NCBI RefSeq assembly: GCF_027942865.1
Contig: NC_134509.1
Location: forward strand, 26,408,697-26,472,696
Reading direction: 5' to 3'
Source: Odontesthes bonariensis
Taxonomy: Eukaryota > Chordata > Actinopteri > Atheriniformes > Atherinopsidae
DNA length: 64,000 bases
Part shown: piece by piece, positions 1 through 9,424 of the stretch
Numbering within the stretch: position 1 is the stretch's first letter
Layout of the letters: each line of letters starts with the position of its first letter
Position numbers and translations under genes: made by a program
Notes under the pieces: model-generated
Database searches by the model: none
Seen by the model: the letters and a program-made list of their open reading frames with translations, nothing else
What the model was told of the DNA's origin: nothing

Positions 1-905
1 CTGTTTCTAATTAAATTGTAAGATTATCAATCAGAAATTGCACACAAGTCACCCTTCGTGTTCCCTTAAATAATAGAAAAATATCATTTCAAAAATAGCT
101 CAAGTCTTTATTAAATCAAATGTGATGTTTTTAAATGATCTGCCTTGCATCACAAGTCCACATCAGTATCTGGCCCACTATGGATATTTTCAATTGTATT
201 TCCTTAAAGATTATTTGAAATGCTTATGGCACTAGCAGCACTCCAGGGCATATGCTGACTTTGTGTCCAATAAAAAGTTTTCCTTACTTTCAAACTTCAG
301 CAGAGGTGATGTGGAATGGTGGGTGTTGCTTGATCAGACCACTGGAGCTGACCAATCAGAGTGAAGCGGGTTTTACAGGAAGAGGGGCAGGTAGCTTCCA
401 TAACTTCTGTTTTAAGGAGCAGTGCTGCCACTTTGGCAGATTTGTCGCCAGATAGACCGCCTCAGGAACTCATTTTTCAAAAAGTGACCTCAGCTACTTC
501 AAAGTGAAGTATGAAGTGCTAATCTTGCTCCACAAGGGCATGATCAACCTGTCCGCTGTGAATGAGCAGTGCATTTCAGGAACTGAGAAGTAGGTAGAGT
601 CATTATCTCACACTCTTGTGGCCGCAGTACCACCTGAGTAGGAGAGAAGCAAGTAAATGTTTTGATCAAAGCAGAAAGCATTTAAGACATAATGATGTAA
701 TCAATATGATAACTGGGTATGATGTCTAGTGACATTTAGCTACTTTAATTCAGACTTTAGCTATGTTACGTTAGAATTAGTTGTCAGCACAGTTAACAGG
801 AATCCTGAAAATTAGATTTTATGATTTGCACTTACAGTGTACGTCACCTGACAAAATATGCTGGTCTTACCTCAAGATTACCTTGTGTGAAAGCAGTGTC
901 ACTAA
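1..905. other. gene-free flank
   Basis: AT-rich sequence with only short random ORFs. I see no splice-bounded conserved exon, tRNA-like fold or clear repeat boundary. It ends at the 5-bp target-site duplication of the LTR element that follows. Confidence 0.5.
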
Positions 906-910
906 CAGAA

Positions 911-1299
911 TGTCACGCCCAGAGACTCATGTTTTTAGTTTTCATGTTTAGGTTATGTTTCTTTTCAGTCCAGGTTTAGTTTTCCCTTCACTTCCCTCAC
1001 TCAGGTCATTAGTTCACTCACGTCACCTGTGTTTTTTCCTCAGCTGCACTCACTCCCTGCCCTCTATTTAGTTTCCTGCCTCCCCTGTCGTCTTTGCCAG
1101 ATCTTTGTTGTTTCATGTCCCATGTCAAGTTGGTTCCCATTCTAAGATTCCTGCTCCTTCCACGTTCCATGTTTTACAGTTAAGTTTTTTGAATCCGGCT
1201 TTGCCGCGCCTTTTGTTTTGTACTTTGTTTTTTGTTAATAAATCACCCTTTTCTTTGAAAGTCCGCATCCGTGTCCTCCCCCTCTACACCACCCTGACA
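911..1299 (+). repeat. 5' LTR
   Basis: This 389-bp direct repeat has TG...CA ends and a polyadenylation signal AATAAA at 1237-1242. Its first 299 bases match the 3' LTR without a difference that I can find. The last 90 or so differ at many positions (see findings). Confidence 0.88.
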
Positions 1300-1316
1300 G
1301 AAAGATCCGGCCTGAA

Positions 1317-3314
1317 ATGGACGCGGCGGACTACACAACCTTCTGGGAGCTGGCTGGGGACTTCTGTTGCCTCTCATCGAGCTGCACCTCCTGGGAGAAA
1401 CTGAACTCTGCCAATGAACTAATTGACTTTTTTGTACGAAAGCAGGTTCTCAGGCACATGTCAGGAGTGACGCACATCTGGGCAGAGGTGAGGGGTGTAC
1501 AACGCGCTGCTATGCTGGATATCTTTGGCATGGAGCCACAGAAGGTAGCTGCGCTGTACACACCCTCCCTCACCACTCCAGCATCCCAGGCCCCGGCCCC
1601 AGCGGTCCCAGAGCTGGCCCCGGCCCCAGCGGTCCCAGAGCTGGCCCCGGCTCCAGCCGTCCCAGAGCTGGCCCCGGCTCCAGCCGTCCCAGAGCTGGCC
1701 CCGGCTCCAGCCGTCCCAGAGCTGGCCCCGGCTCCAGCCGTCCCAGAGCTGGCCCCGGCTCCAGCCGTCCCAGAGCTGGCCCCGGCTCCAGCCGTCCCAG
1801 AGCTGGCCCCGGCTCCAGCCGTCCCAGAGCTGGCCCCAGCCGTCCCAGAGCTGGCCCCGGCTCCAGCCGTCCCAGAGCTGGCCCCGGCTCCAGCCGTCCC
1901 AGAGCTGGCCCCGGCTCCAGCCGTCCCAGAGCTGGCCCCGGCTCCAGCCGTCCCAGAGCTGGCCCCGGCTCCAGCCGTCCCAGAGCTGTCTCCAGCCGTC
2001 CCAGAGCTGGTCCCAGCCGTCCCAGAGCTGTCTCCAGCCGTTCCAGAGCTGGTCCCAGCCGTTCCAGAGCTGGTCCCAGCCGTTCCAGAGCTGGTCCCAG
2101 CTATAGAGGCCTCCGGGCCTGACTCCGAACTCGACCAAGAGGCCATAGGGCCTGACCACGAGGCCATAGGGCCTGACCACGAGGCTTTAGAGCCTGACCA
2201 CGAGGCTTTAGAGCCTGACCAAGAGGCTTTAGAGCCTGACCACGACCACGAGGCCACAGGGCCTGACCACGAGGCCACAGAGCCTGACCACGAGGCTTTA
2301 GAGCCTGACCACGAGGCCGCAGGGCCTGACCACGAGGCTTTAGAGCCTGACCACGAGGCTTTAGAGCCTGACCACGAGGCTTTAGAGCCTGACCACGAGG
2401 CCGCAGAGCCTGACCACGAGGCCGCAGAGCCTGACCACGAGGCTTTAGGGCCTGACCACGAGGCCGCAGGGCCTGACCAAGAGGCCGCAGGGCCTGACAT
2501 GGACTCACTAGTTCGAGCCCCTCCCTCCCACCCCCAGACTTTGGGGATGTCTGGGATCCATCCCTTAAAGGGGGGGCTCCCCCCCCGTCGGAGGTCCGTC
2601 CGACCGTGGGACGGTCTCCGCCTCCTGCTGCCACACCACGGGATGTCTGGCCGCCCGCCAGACCACCACCTCCTGCTGCCACACCACGGGATGTCTGGCC
2701 GCCCGCCAGACCACCACCTCCTGCTGCCACGCCACGGGATGTCTGGCCGCCCGCCAGACCACCGCTTCCTGCTGCCACGCCACGGGATGTCTGGCCGCCC
2801 GCCAGACCACCGCTTCCTGCTGCCACGTCATCGGGGGTCCGGGCGTCCGCCGGATCACCGCCTGCCGCCACGCCGACGGAAGTCTGGGCGTCCGCCAGAC
2901 CACCGCCGTCTCCTGCCGCCACGCCGACGGAAGTCTGGGCGTCCGCCAGACCACCGCCGTCTCCTGCCGCCACGCCGACGGAAGTCTGGGCGTCCGCCAG
3001 ACCACCGCCTGTTCCGGCTACGCCGTCTGCGGTCTGGGCGTCCGCCAGACCACCGCCTGTTCCGGCTACGCCGTCTGCGGTCTGGGCGTCCGCCAGACCA
3101 CCGCCTGTTCCGGCTACGCCGTCTGCGGTCTGGGCGTCCGCCAGACCACCGCCTCCTGCTGCCCGAAGCCGGTACCACGCCCGTTTCTGGTTTCCCGACC
3201 GGCTTCGAGCCCCTCCCTCCCACCCTTGGACTTTTTTGGGATGTCTGGGATCCACCCCTTGAGGGGGGGGCTCTGTCACGCCCAGAGACTCATGTTTTTA
3301 GTTTTCATGTTTAG
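1317..3314 (+). CDS. 665-aa tandem-repeat protein of the LTR element
   Basis: The ATG lies 17 nt after the 5' LTR and the frame stays open through the whole interior, ending inside the 3' LTR. Residues 1-90 or so are non-repetitive, starting MDAADYTTFWELAG, and could be a reduced gag-like N-terminus. Three unrelated tandem blocks follow: APAPAVPEL nonapeptides (about 92-262), DHEALEP-type acidic heptapeptides (about 268-394), and basic MSGRPPDH-containing units of 16-17 residues (about 435-617). No enzymatic domain, signal peptide or membrane segment is evident. In the third block a second plus frame (2606-3262) is also open and encodes a proline-rich AATPRDVWPPARPP-type repeat. Which frame is translated there is uncertain. 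Function is unknown. Automatic pipelines could easily mistake it for a host secreted or proline-rich protein. Confidence 0.6.
   Translation: MDAADYTTFWELAGDFCCLSSSCTSWEKLNSANELIDFFVRKQVLRHMSGVTHIWAEVRGVQRAAMLDIFGMEPQKVAALYTPSLTTPASQAPAPAVPELAPAPAVPELAPAPAVPELAPAPAVPELAPAPAVPELAPAPAVPELAPAPAVPELAPAPAVPELAPAPAVPELAPAVPELAPAPAVPELAPAPAVPELAPAPAVPELAPAPAVPELAPAPAVPELSPAVPELVPAVPELSPAVPELVPAVPELVPAVPELVPAIEASGPDSELDQEAIGPDHEAIGPDHEALEPDHEALEPDQEALEPDHDHEATGPDHEATEPDHEALEPDHEAAGPDHEALEPDHEALEPDHEALEPDHEAAEPDHEAAEPDHEALGPDHEAAGPDQEAAGPDMDSLVRAPPSHPQTLGMSGIHPLKGGLPPRRRSVRPWDGLRLLLPHHGMSGRPPDHHLLLPHHGMSGRPPDHHLLLPRHGMSGRPPDHRFLLPRHGMSGRPPDHRFLLPRHRGSGRPPDHRLPPRRRKSGRPPDHRRLLPPRRRKSGRPPDHRRLLPPRRRKSGRPPDHRLFRLRRLRSGRPPDHRLFRLRRLRSGRPPDHRLFRLRRLRSGRPPDHRLLLPEAGTTPVSGFPTGFEPLPPTLGLFWDVWDPPLEGGALSRPETHVFSFHV
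1590..2100 (+). repeat. 27-bp tandem array (nonapeptide A-P-A-P-A-V-P-E-L)
   Basis: About 18 head-to-tail units of GCCCCGGCTCCAGCCGTCCC plus 7 bases. Some are shortened to 18 bp (AVPELAP to AVPELSP/VP), always by multiples of three. Later units diverge (tctccagccgtc, gtcccagccgtt), suggesting the array grew mainly at its 5' part. Confidence 0.9.
2118..2498 (+). repeat. 21-bp tandem array (heptapeptide D-H-E-A-x-E/G-P)
   Basis: About 18 units of the type GAGGCTTTAGAGCCTGACCA plus one base. Variation is mostly at the A-L/A-T/A-A/A-I and E/G positions. One unit carries an extra in-frame DH (about 2240-2250). All length changes keep the frame. Confidence 0.9.
2513..2580 (+). repeat. duplicate of the LTR-proximal polypurine region
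   Basis: The segment starting CGAGCCCCTCCCTCCCACCC and ending in a G run then CTCC recurs with few changes at 3207-3273, directly before the 3' LTR. The third tandem array lies between the two copies, as if it expanded inside a duplicated copy of the element's 3' internal end. Confidence 0.8.
2621..3165 (+). repeat. 48/51-bp tandem array
   Basis: About 11 units sharing a core TCTGGGCGTCCGCCAGACCA or TCTGGCCGCCCGCCAGACCA. The first four or five units are one subtype (ccacgggatg), followed by a cgacggaag subtype and then a cgtctgcgg subtype. Unit lengths are 48 or 51 bp, so they stay in phase. Both plus frames encode regular repeats here. Confidence 0.88.
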
Positions 3315-3659
3315 GTTATGTTTCTTTTCAGTCCAGGTTTAGTTTTCCCTTCACTTCCCTCACTCAGGTCATTAGTTCACTCACGTCACCTGTGTTTTTT
3401 CCTCAGCTGCACTCACTCCCTGCCCTCTATTTAGTTTCCTGCCTCCCCTGTCGTCTTTGCCAGATCTTTGTTGTTTCATGTCCCATGTCAAGTTGGTTCC
3501 CATTCTAAGATTCCTGCTCCTTCCACGTTCCATGTTTTACAGTTAAGTTTTTTGAATCCGGCTTTGCCGCGCTTTTCGTTTGATACTTTGTTTTGTTTAA
3601 TAAATCTACCTTTTTGTAAGTCTGCGTTCGTGTCCTACCTTCCCTCACCAAACCTGACA
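3274..3659 (+). repeat. 3' LTR
   Basis: This 386-bp copy of the LTR has AATAAA at 3599-3604. The terminal 87 bases are clearly different from those of the 5' LTR while the rest is identical. The target-site duplication CAGAA follows at 3660-3664. Confidence 0.88.
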
Positions 3660-3664
3660 CAGAA

Positions 3665-4770
3665 AATGGAGGGCAAGGCCTGATAAGGCTGACCAATCTG
3701 AGCAAACAGGCCTTTTGAGGACAGAGCAAGCCTCCCATATATATATATATATATATATGTATACTATATATATATGTATGTCAAATATATTTTTACAGAA
3801 AATCTGTAAATATGCAGAGATTTGAAATATGCTTGAGCAAATAGCCCTGCAAAAGTTTTATGCTTTCTTTAAATGCCGCTCTTATGAAGCACAAGGACTA
3901 CTTCTTTCAGATCGCTATATCACCTATTTGCATAAAGAAGCTATTTGAGACTTACTATATCGCATCACTTTACTTTAGTGCTTCATGTTCCCCATATGTT
4001 TGATATGACTGTAAATCATAGTGTTTCTTCCAATCGGTGTGAGCATTGTGGAAAGGGAAGCTGCTCTGGCTCTGTCCCACACATTCAGTTAAATGCCGCA
4101 GAATGTTTTCATAGCTCTGCACAGTAAAAATGTCAACATCAACTCTGGCCAGACAGAGACGAAATATCCTGGAGCCAAGATAATTTCACTGGCACCTTTT
4201 AGTGTTGATATAAAGTTAATGTTTTAAAATAAGAGCAGAAATGCAGCCTCAGGCTATTAGGCAGTGGCAGCTAATTTTAGGCATCATATAGCTAAGGGTC
4301 ACCTGTGAGAAATATAAGGCAACCAAAGCCTCAACTGAGCACATGAGCTCCTGAGAAAAACCTACAATAAATTTAAATGCCTGCAAGGATTCTTGCTTGG
4401 CAGGGTTTATCGGGAAAATTGATTGTTAAATTCTTCTCTGCAGTTAGTAGTCATTGGACAACAGTCAAAACAAATCAACAAAGATCTGAAGACAAATAAG
4501 AGTCTGAGTTGCACTTTGGAGCCAATGTCTTCTAAAAGAATTATTCATTGAGTCAACTGACCTAATATTGACACTAGGCCACTGCAGCAATGCCAAATAA
4601 TTCTAAAAATAACATGGCATTAGTGGTCAGAGTATTGTTTATATTGTAATTAAGATAATTACAACCCTATCTTCCTCTTTATTTTCCAACATGTGTAGAA
4701 TAAACTAGTCCCGGTTAATGTCTACTTCGACATATCTTAAACATCCTAATACACAGCAAAAATCTCCTGT
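3665..4770. other. non-coding, with an AT microsatellite
   Basis: A TA dinucleotide tract with small interruptions runs from about 3738 to 3779. The rest is AT-rich with no exon, RNA gene or bounded repeat that I can support. Confidence 0.5.
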
Positions 4771-5070
4771 GGGGCTGTCCAGTAGTGTAGTGCTAAGCAC
4801 CATCGCTTCAAAACAAGAGGGTTCCTTGTTCAAATTCTGGCTGGTGGGGAGTTTGCAACTTCTACCCATGTATGCATGGGTTCTCTCTGGTTACTCTGGC
4901 TTCCTCCCACAGCCCAAAAACCTGCAAGTCAGATTCTTTGGTGACTAAATTGTGCCGAGGAGTGAGTGTTTGTTTCTATGTGGCCCTGTGATTAACTGGT
5001 GACCTGTCCAGCGTGTACTCTTGCACAACCCCAGGTTGGAATAAGCGGGTGTAGAAGATGAATGGATGAA
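4771..5070 (+). repeat. teleost interspersed repeat, family A (SINE- or LINE-tail-like)
   Basis: The consensus elements GGTTCTCTCTGG, GGCTTCCTCCCACAG, TGTGGCCCTGTGATT, GACCTGTCCAGCGTG and a GATGAATGGATGAA tail occur in order. The same landmarks occur in reverse at 6341-6673 and 50783-51122, and in part at 54215-54390. This is one of the commonest short dispersed repeats I recognise in teleost DNA. I cannot assign its formal family name with certainty. Confidence 0.75.
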
Positions 5071-5544
5071 ATCCCTCTTGCCACATTAAGAATTTCCCAT
5101 CTTATTGGAAAACTTAAGCTGTTGCTGAACTACCACTACCAAGTATCCAATTATTATCCTATTTTCTTTTAGAGAAAAGGTAAAAATCAATATCATATGT
5201 GTAAGTAACTCTGGAATCTCTTTATCTGTATTTATTTATGATCATTCACCTAGTTACAAATAAAAATGGCTGTGACTCATTGGGCTCTGCAGCACCTCAT
5301 TGTTCTGGTTTGATGATTACCCGACAAATATTCAACCGCCTAGGATTTAGGACATTAAATGCAATCTTCACATTTTAAAATAGATAAACATTTCAGGAAT
5401 TAAACAAAGCCTGGAAAAACACTGGATCATTGGCTAATATTGTTGATTTATTCATGTGATTAATTCTTTACTGGTTATCAAGGGGATGCATTTCCAGTGT
5501 TCTTCCCTGCTCAGATTTTTTTTGTTTGTTTTGTTCTTCATAGG

Positions 5545-5890
5545 AATTAGATTAGATTAGATTAGATTTCCCTTTATTGTCCCACAATGGGGAAATTCAC
5601 ATTGTTACAGCAGCAAGAAAGATCCTTAGCCCAGGAGAAAGGTAAAAATAAAGAAAAAACAATTAGACATGGACTAGTGAATTGCACAGTGTAATAGTGG
5701 TTAGTGCACATTAATTATTGCACATTTCATCTTATTTCGATGGATTGTTAAGCAGTCTGACAGCAGCAGGAAGGAAGGACCTACGATATCTCTTCTTCAC
5801 TCACTTGGGGTGAAGGAGTCTGTCGCTGAAGGAGCTGCTTACTGCACTGATGGTGTCCTGCATGGGGTGGGAGACATTGAATTGAGGATA
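5545..5890. repeat. interspersed repeat B, LINE 3'-end-like, with ATTAG tandem tail
   Basis: It starts with (ATTAG)n followed by TTTCCCTTTATTGTCCCACA and contains GACAGCAGCAGGAAGGAAGGACCTACG and a CTGTCGCTGAAGGAGCTGCT segment. I recall this combination from fish non-LTR retrotransposon 3' ends read in reverse. No coding part is attached here. Confidence 0.55.
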
Positions 5891-6340
5891 TTTGCAGATC
5901 TTGATGTTTGTTATTCCATGAAAAATCTGTAAAACCAACCGTTAATACACAATGGTCAACTAAACATTAAACAGAGTGGAGCGCCATCTCTTAAAGAGCC
6001 AAATCTTCCCCAGAGAAGTTGTTTTAAACTGAAAATAGAATAAAATGGGGCGCAAATTTGGATTTGGATCCTCCCGTTATCTTAACTCACCGTATCAACT
6101 TAAACTAGCATATTGCTGTTTAAATATATGTTTTGTATTCGCTGCCTGTTTCAGACACTATTCTTAAAGTAGCTTTCAGTTAACTTCAGTCCCCCATAAC
6201 AGTCTGATTCATGATAATGCAGCGGAACCAGTTTATAGTCGAAAAAGTTTCCTCCAGGTTGACCTTTAAGAGTTCATCTGGAGTAACTTTTTTCCAACCT
6301 ACTTTAACCCCTGACTGTATGATGGTAGCAGTCAGTTATT
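5891..6340. other. non-coding, nothing recognised
   Basis: AT-rich sequence between two dispersed repeats. No conserved ORF or RNA fold is visible. Confidence 0.45.
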
Positions 6341-6673
6341 TTCAGTATCCGCTTCTACTGTGCACTGTTGCTGGAGCCTATCCCAGCTGCCAATGGGCAA
6401 AATGCAGGGCACACCCTGGGCAGGTTACCAATCCATCACATGGCCAACGTAAAGACAGATGGGACACTCACACTCACTTCTATGATCTATGCAGAATCAC
6501 CAATTGACCCAACATGCATGTTTTTGGACTGTGGGAGGAAGCCGGGGATACCCGCAGAGACCCCACACATCAACAGGGAAAGCATCCAAACTCCATACGG
6601 AAAGGTTCCAGCTGAGATTCGAACTGGGAACGTTATTGCTGTGAGACAGTGCTTACTACCACCGTGTAGCCCA
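6341..6673 (-). repeat. family A repeat, reverse copy
   Basis: The landmarks appear in reverse order: GCTGGAGCCTATCCCAGCTG, ACACCCTGGGCAGGTTACCA, AACATGCATGTTTTTGGACT and CCAAACTCCATACGGAAAGG. The ORFs over it are products of the repeat, not genes. Confidence 0.75.
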
Positions 6674-9424
6674 GATATTCTTTTTCCTGTGTCTAATCTC
6701 ATTATTTCTGAACAGCCACTCCCACCTGTTTGTTTTTCCCATAGTCTTGCATTAGCTGATCTTCCCCGCCCTTCTGCTCACCTGCTTCTGCTTCATATAC
6801 AATCTCTCAAAGTTTTGCCAAATTATTTCAACCCATATTCTTTCTAATCTTGATCCTGAAATATAGTTGTGATGGAATGATGGAATCACCACATTTAGAA
6901 GATGTTCATTCGGCTTTTTTTTATTTTGGATTAATAATAATAATTTTGGAGTTAATCTAGTTAAATTGCCGTGGTGAACTTCACAAAGTGCTTAGGTTTT
7001 GCCTGCTCCTTATTACCCCATCTGTCTGCGTTGTAAACAAACATATTTTAGGTACTGTACAAGTGATTATTGCAAATGGCTCATTTGAGCGGTGACACTG
7101 ATAGAAGTTTGGCTCATAACCAGATTCAGCATATTTTTGTCTGGTTTTTACTCTCCAGGGAGCTTTACAACATATATGGGACCTCAGAGAGTAAAGACCA
7201 GACAATAACTTCCGAAAATCTTTTTCTTTTTTATGGGAACAGTTTGTTCGGTACAGAATGTCATGAAAACCCCTCACAAGAAGCAACATTTCTATTTGTT
7301 CACAGCACTTTGTTAAAGTTAAAAATAATAGATCAAGCTTTTTCTTCCATCATTTTACCTTAACCTGTATTGCACAAATTTTTTGCACAGCAGGAAACAT
7401 CAACACAAATGGAGGCTGGCTCACACATCTGTAGATAGGAAGACCAGATGTGAGCTCCAGGTTGAAAAAGTGTTTCTGGTGAAAATAACACAGCAGTGTA
7501 ACAGCAGTCTGCTTTGAGTAACTACGTTTCATGGTCAGGTCTTTCTCTGGGTGTTGAATATTTTTCACATGTCAATCTTTAGAAAATTAGAAGTTGGCAT
7601 GAAAATGAGCTCACATATTCAGTTTGTAACATTGGAGTATGAATACCTCACACTTGAAATGATTGTCTTGTCTCTTTGCTGAAGGTCAGAGGTAAAGATG
7701 TGTTGCACAGCTTCCACTAATTCTTTTTAAAATGATATAAAGAAATATGAGTCAGTGCTGATTTTCCAGAAAGCATCTTGGCAGCAAGCCTTGTATTTGT
7801 TCCACTGTAAACCACAGGAGTGATTAGTTGCTTGTGGCAAATATGTCTCAGATTCTCTTTGCTGAACTACTGTGACCTCAACACTGGAGTTTTCTGAGGT
7901 CATGTGACCAGCCCCAGGAACAGTGTTATGATGACACCAGCAGCAGCTCTGCCCTCTGAAAACAACTCTGAGCTCATCTCTGGTGCCCAATGTCAGTGGA
8001 GGCACAGTCAACACTGCAAAGCTGGCACCTTGATCTGATATGTGACTCTTGTGACCAAATCAGAATGTCCCCATCTGAAAATCACAGAGCTGCGGCTCCG
8101 CTTTACTCCTGAGGCAATAATCCAAAAAGGACATTACACTGATCTGTTTATATATCGCATATGTGTTGAAAACTGTTCCCTGTGTGTGTTAAATATCCTT
8201 CGGTTATGGTGCAGTGTTGCAGCACGCGTGTAGGACCATGACCAGTTGTTTAGAAACCGAACTAGGAACATCAAACTAGAAACAACGAGAACACAGAAAT
8301 GGAAAAGTACAAATACTTTGCCATAGTTGCACAGTTTTGGGGAATTTGTCCACTCTGAGGGATGATTGTGAAGCCACAAGTTGTGTGACAATTCTCCATC
8401 TTCTGCCAAGCCCTTGAAACATGCTATAAATCACACTGGAGATGCTGAAAGAATTCACTTCCAGAAAAATGAGTCATAGACGGAGAAGGGGAAAAACAGA
8501 AAACTTTACTCCCTCTTAATCTGCTCCCTTGCTGCCTTGTTTGAGCTCCCCCTTAAAGAGCAGTACTAAAAGCTTCCTGTGATATCAAGGGAAGCGTATT
8601 CTTAGAATAAGAAGTCTTATCATTGTAAAAGTGCATCACCAGATTTGCAGCTGGTGTTAGAACCATAAACCATCTGGTAGATGTACAAACACTCTGCAGT
8701 AATCAGTCTTTTAAGGAGGTAAATTCTGATCAAAGCAGACTATGACAAGCTGTGGTCTGTGCAGGACTGTATCCTGTAAATAGAGGTTGTGGGATAGTTT
8801 GATCAGTCTAGTTCCTGCACAGGGTTAGAGCCTCTTGAAAGTCTGAATGATTATACACTTTTTACCTTTCAGAGGTTAAAAATCATAGTTACGGTGGATA
8901 TATTTTCTGAATCCTGTTTACATGATTGAGCAGAATTGCAAAATCATGTATGAACTGCACTGACAAAAGCCTTGCTTGAATTAGCTTTTTTTTATTCTGA
9001 TAACAAGAAACTGACCAGTCATGTAAAAATAACTCATTCATTCAAATAGTGGACCTATCTAAACCATCTCTAAAACTTGTCTATAGTCATATATCCTGGC
9101 AAACATTCAATCTTTCTTCTGCTCTTTTTTGGTTAAACAAAGAAAAGGTGAATAAAAGCAGCTATTCTCACTCCAAAGTGAATCTAATTCACAGAGAGGT
9201 CCATTGAGGTCATTTGGTTTTGTCAGAGGAATAAAAGCACAGGATTAATGGATCATCAATTGTGTTACACACAACAAATTTCCTTTGAAAATAAATTGAC
9301 AAAAAGTAGCTCGGAGCTACAAAGTTTTAGAACCAGAAGTCACAAAATTTTCCCCAGAATGTTCCACTAATTTCTGCTTCGATTACAGTGTTTAAAGAAA
9401 CATTAAATTTTTACTTAATAAGCA
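6674..9424. other. gene-free stretch
   Basis: About 2.7 kb with only short ORFs of no recognisable family and no bounded repeat that I can define. Some of it may be an unrecognised old repeat or regulatory DNA. Confidence 0.45.

Larger units (their letters stand above)
911..3659 (+). mobile_element. non-autonomous LTR retroelement carrying a repeat-protein ORF
   Basis: Two direct repeats (911-1299 and 3274-3659) begin TGTCACGCCC and end CTGACA, giving TG...CA termini. The same 5 bases, CAGAA, flank both sides (906-910 and 3660-3664), a target-site duplication of the length expected for LTR elements. A G-rich purine run just before the 3' repeat (about 3260-3270) fits a polypurine tract. The 1974-bp interior has one long plus-strand ORF and no recognisable protease, reverse transcriptase, RNase H or integrase. 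It would therefore depend on an autonomous relative for mobility. I could not match the bases after 1299 to a tRNA 3' end, so the primer-binding site is unassigned. Ty3/Gypsy-type ancestry is plausible but is inference. Confidence 0.88.

Noticed and set aside
1331..2500. 389-aa antisense ORF across the tandem arrays
   Set aside because: It is opened by the repeat composition; the sense ORF starts right after the LTR and ends in the 3' LTR. There is no promoter or start context on the minus strand.
1590..3165. CRISPR-like array
   Set aside because: Units are directly adjacent without unique spacers, in a vertebrate genome, and encode peptides; this is a coding minisatellite.
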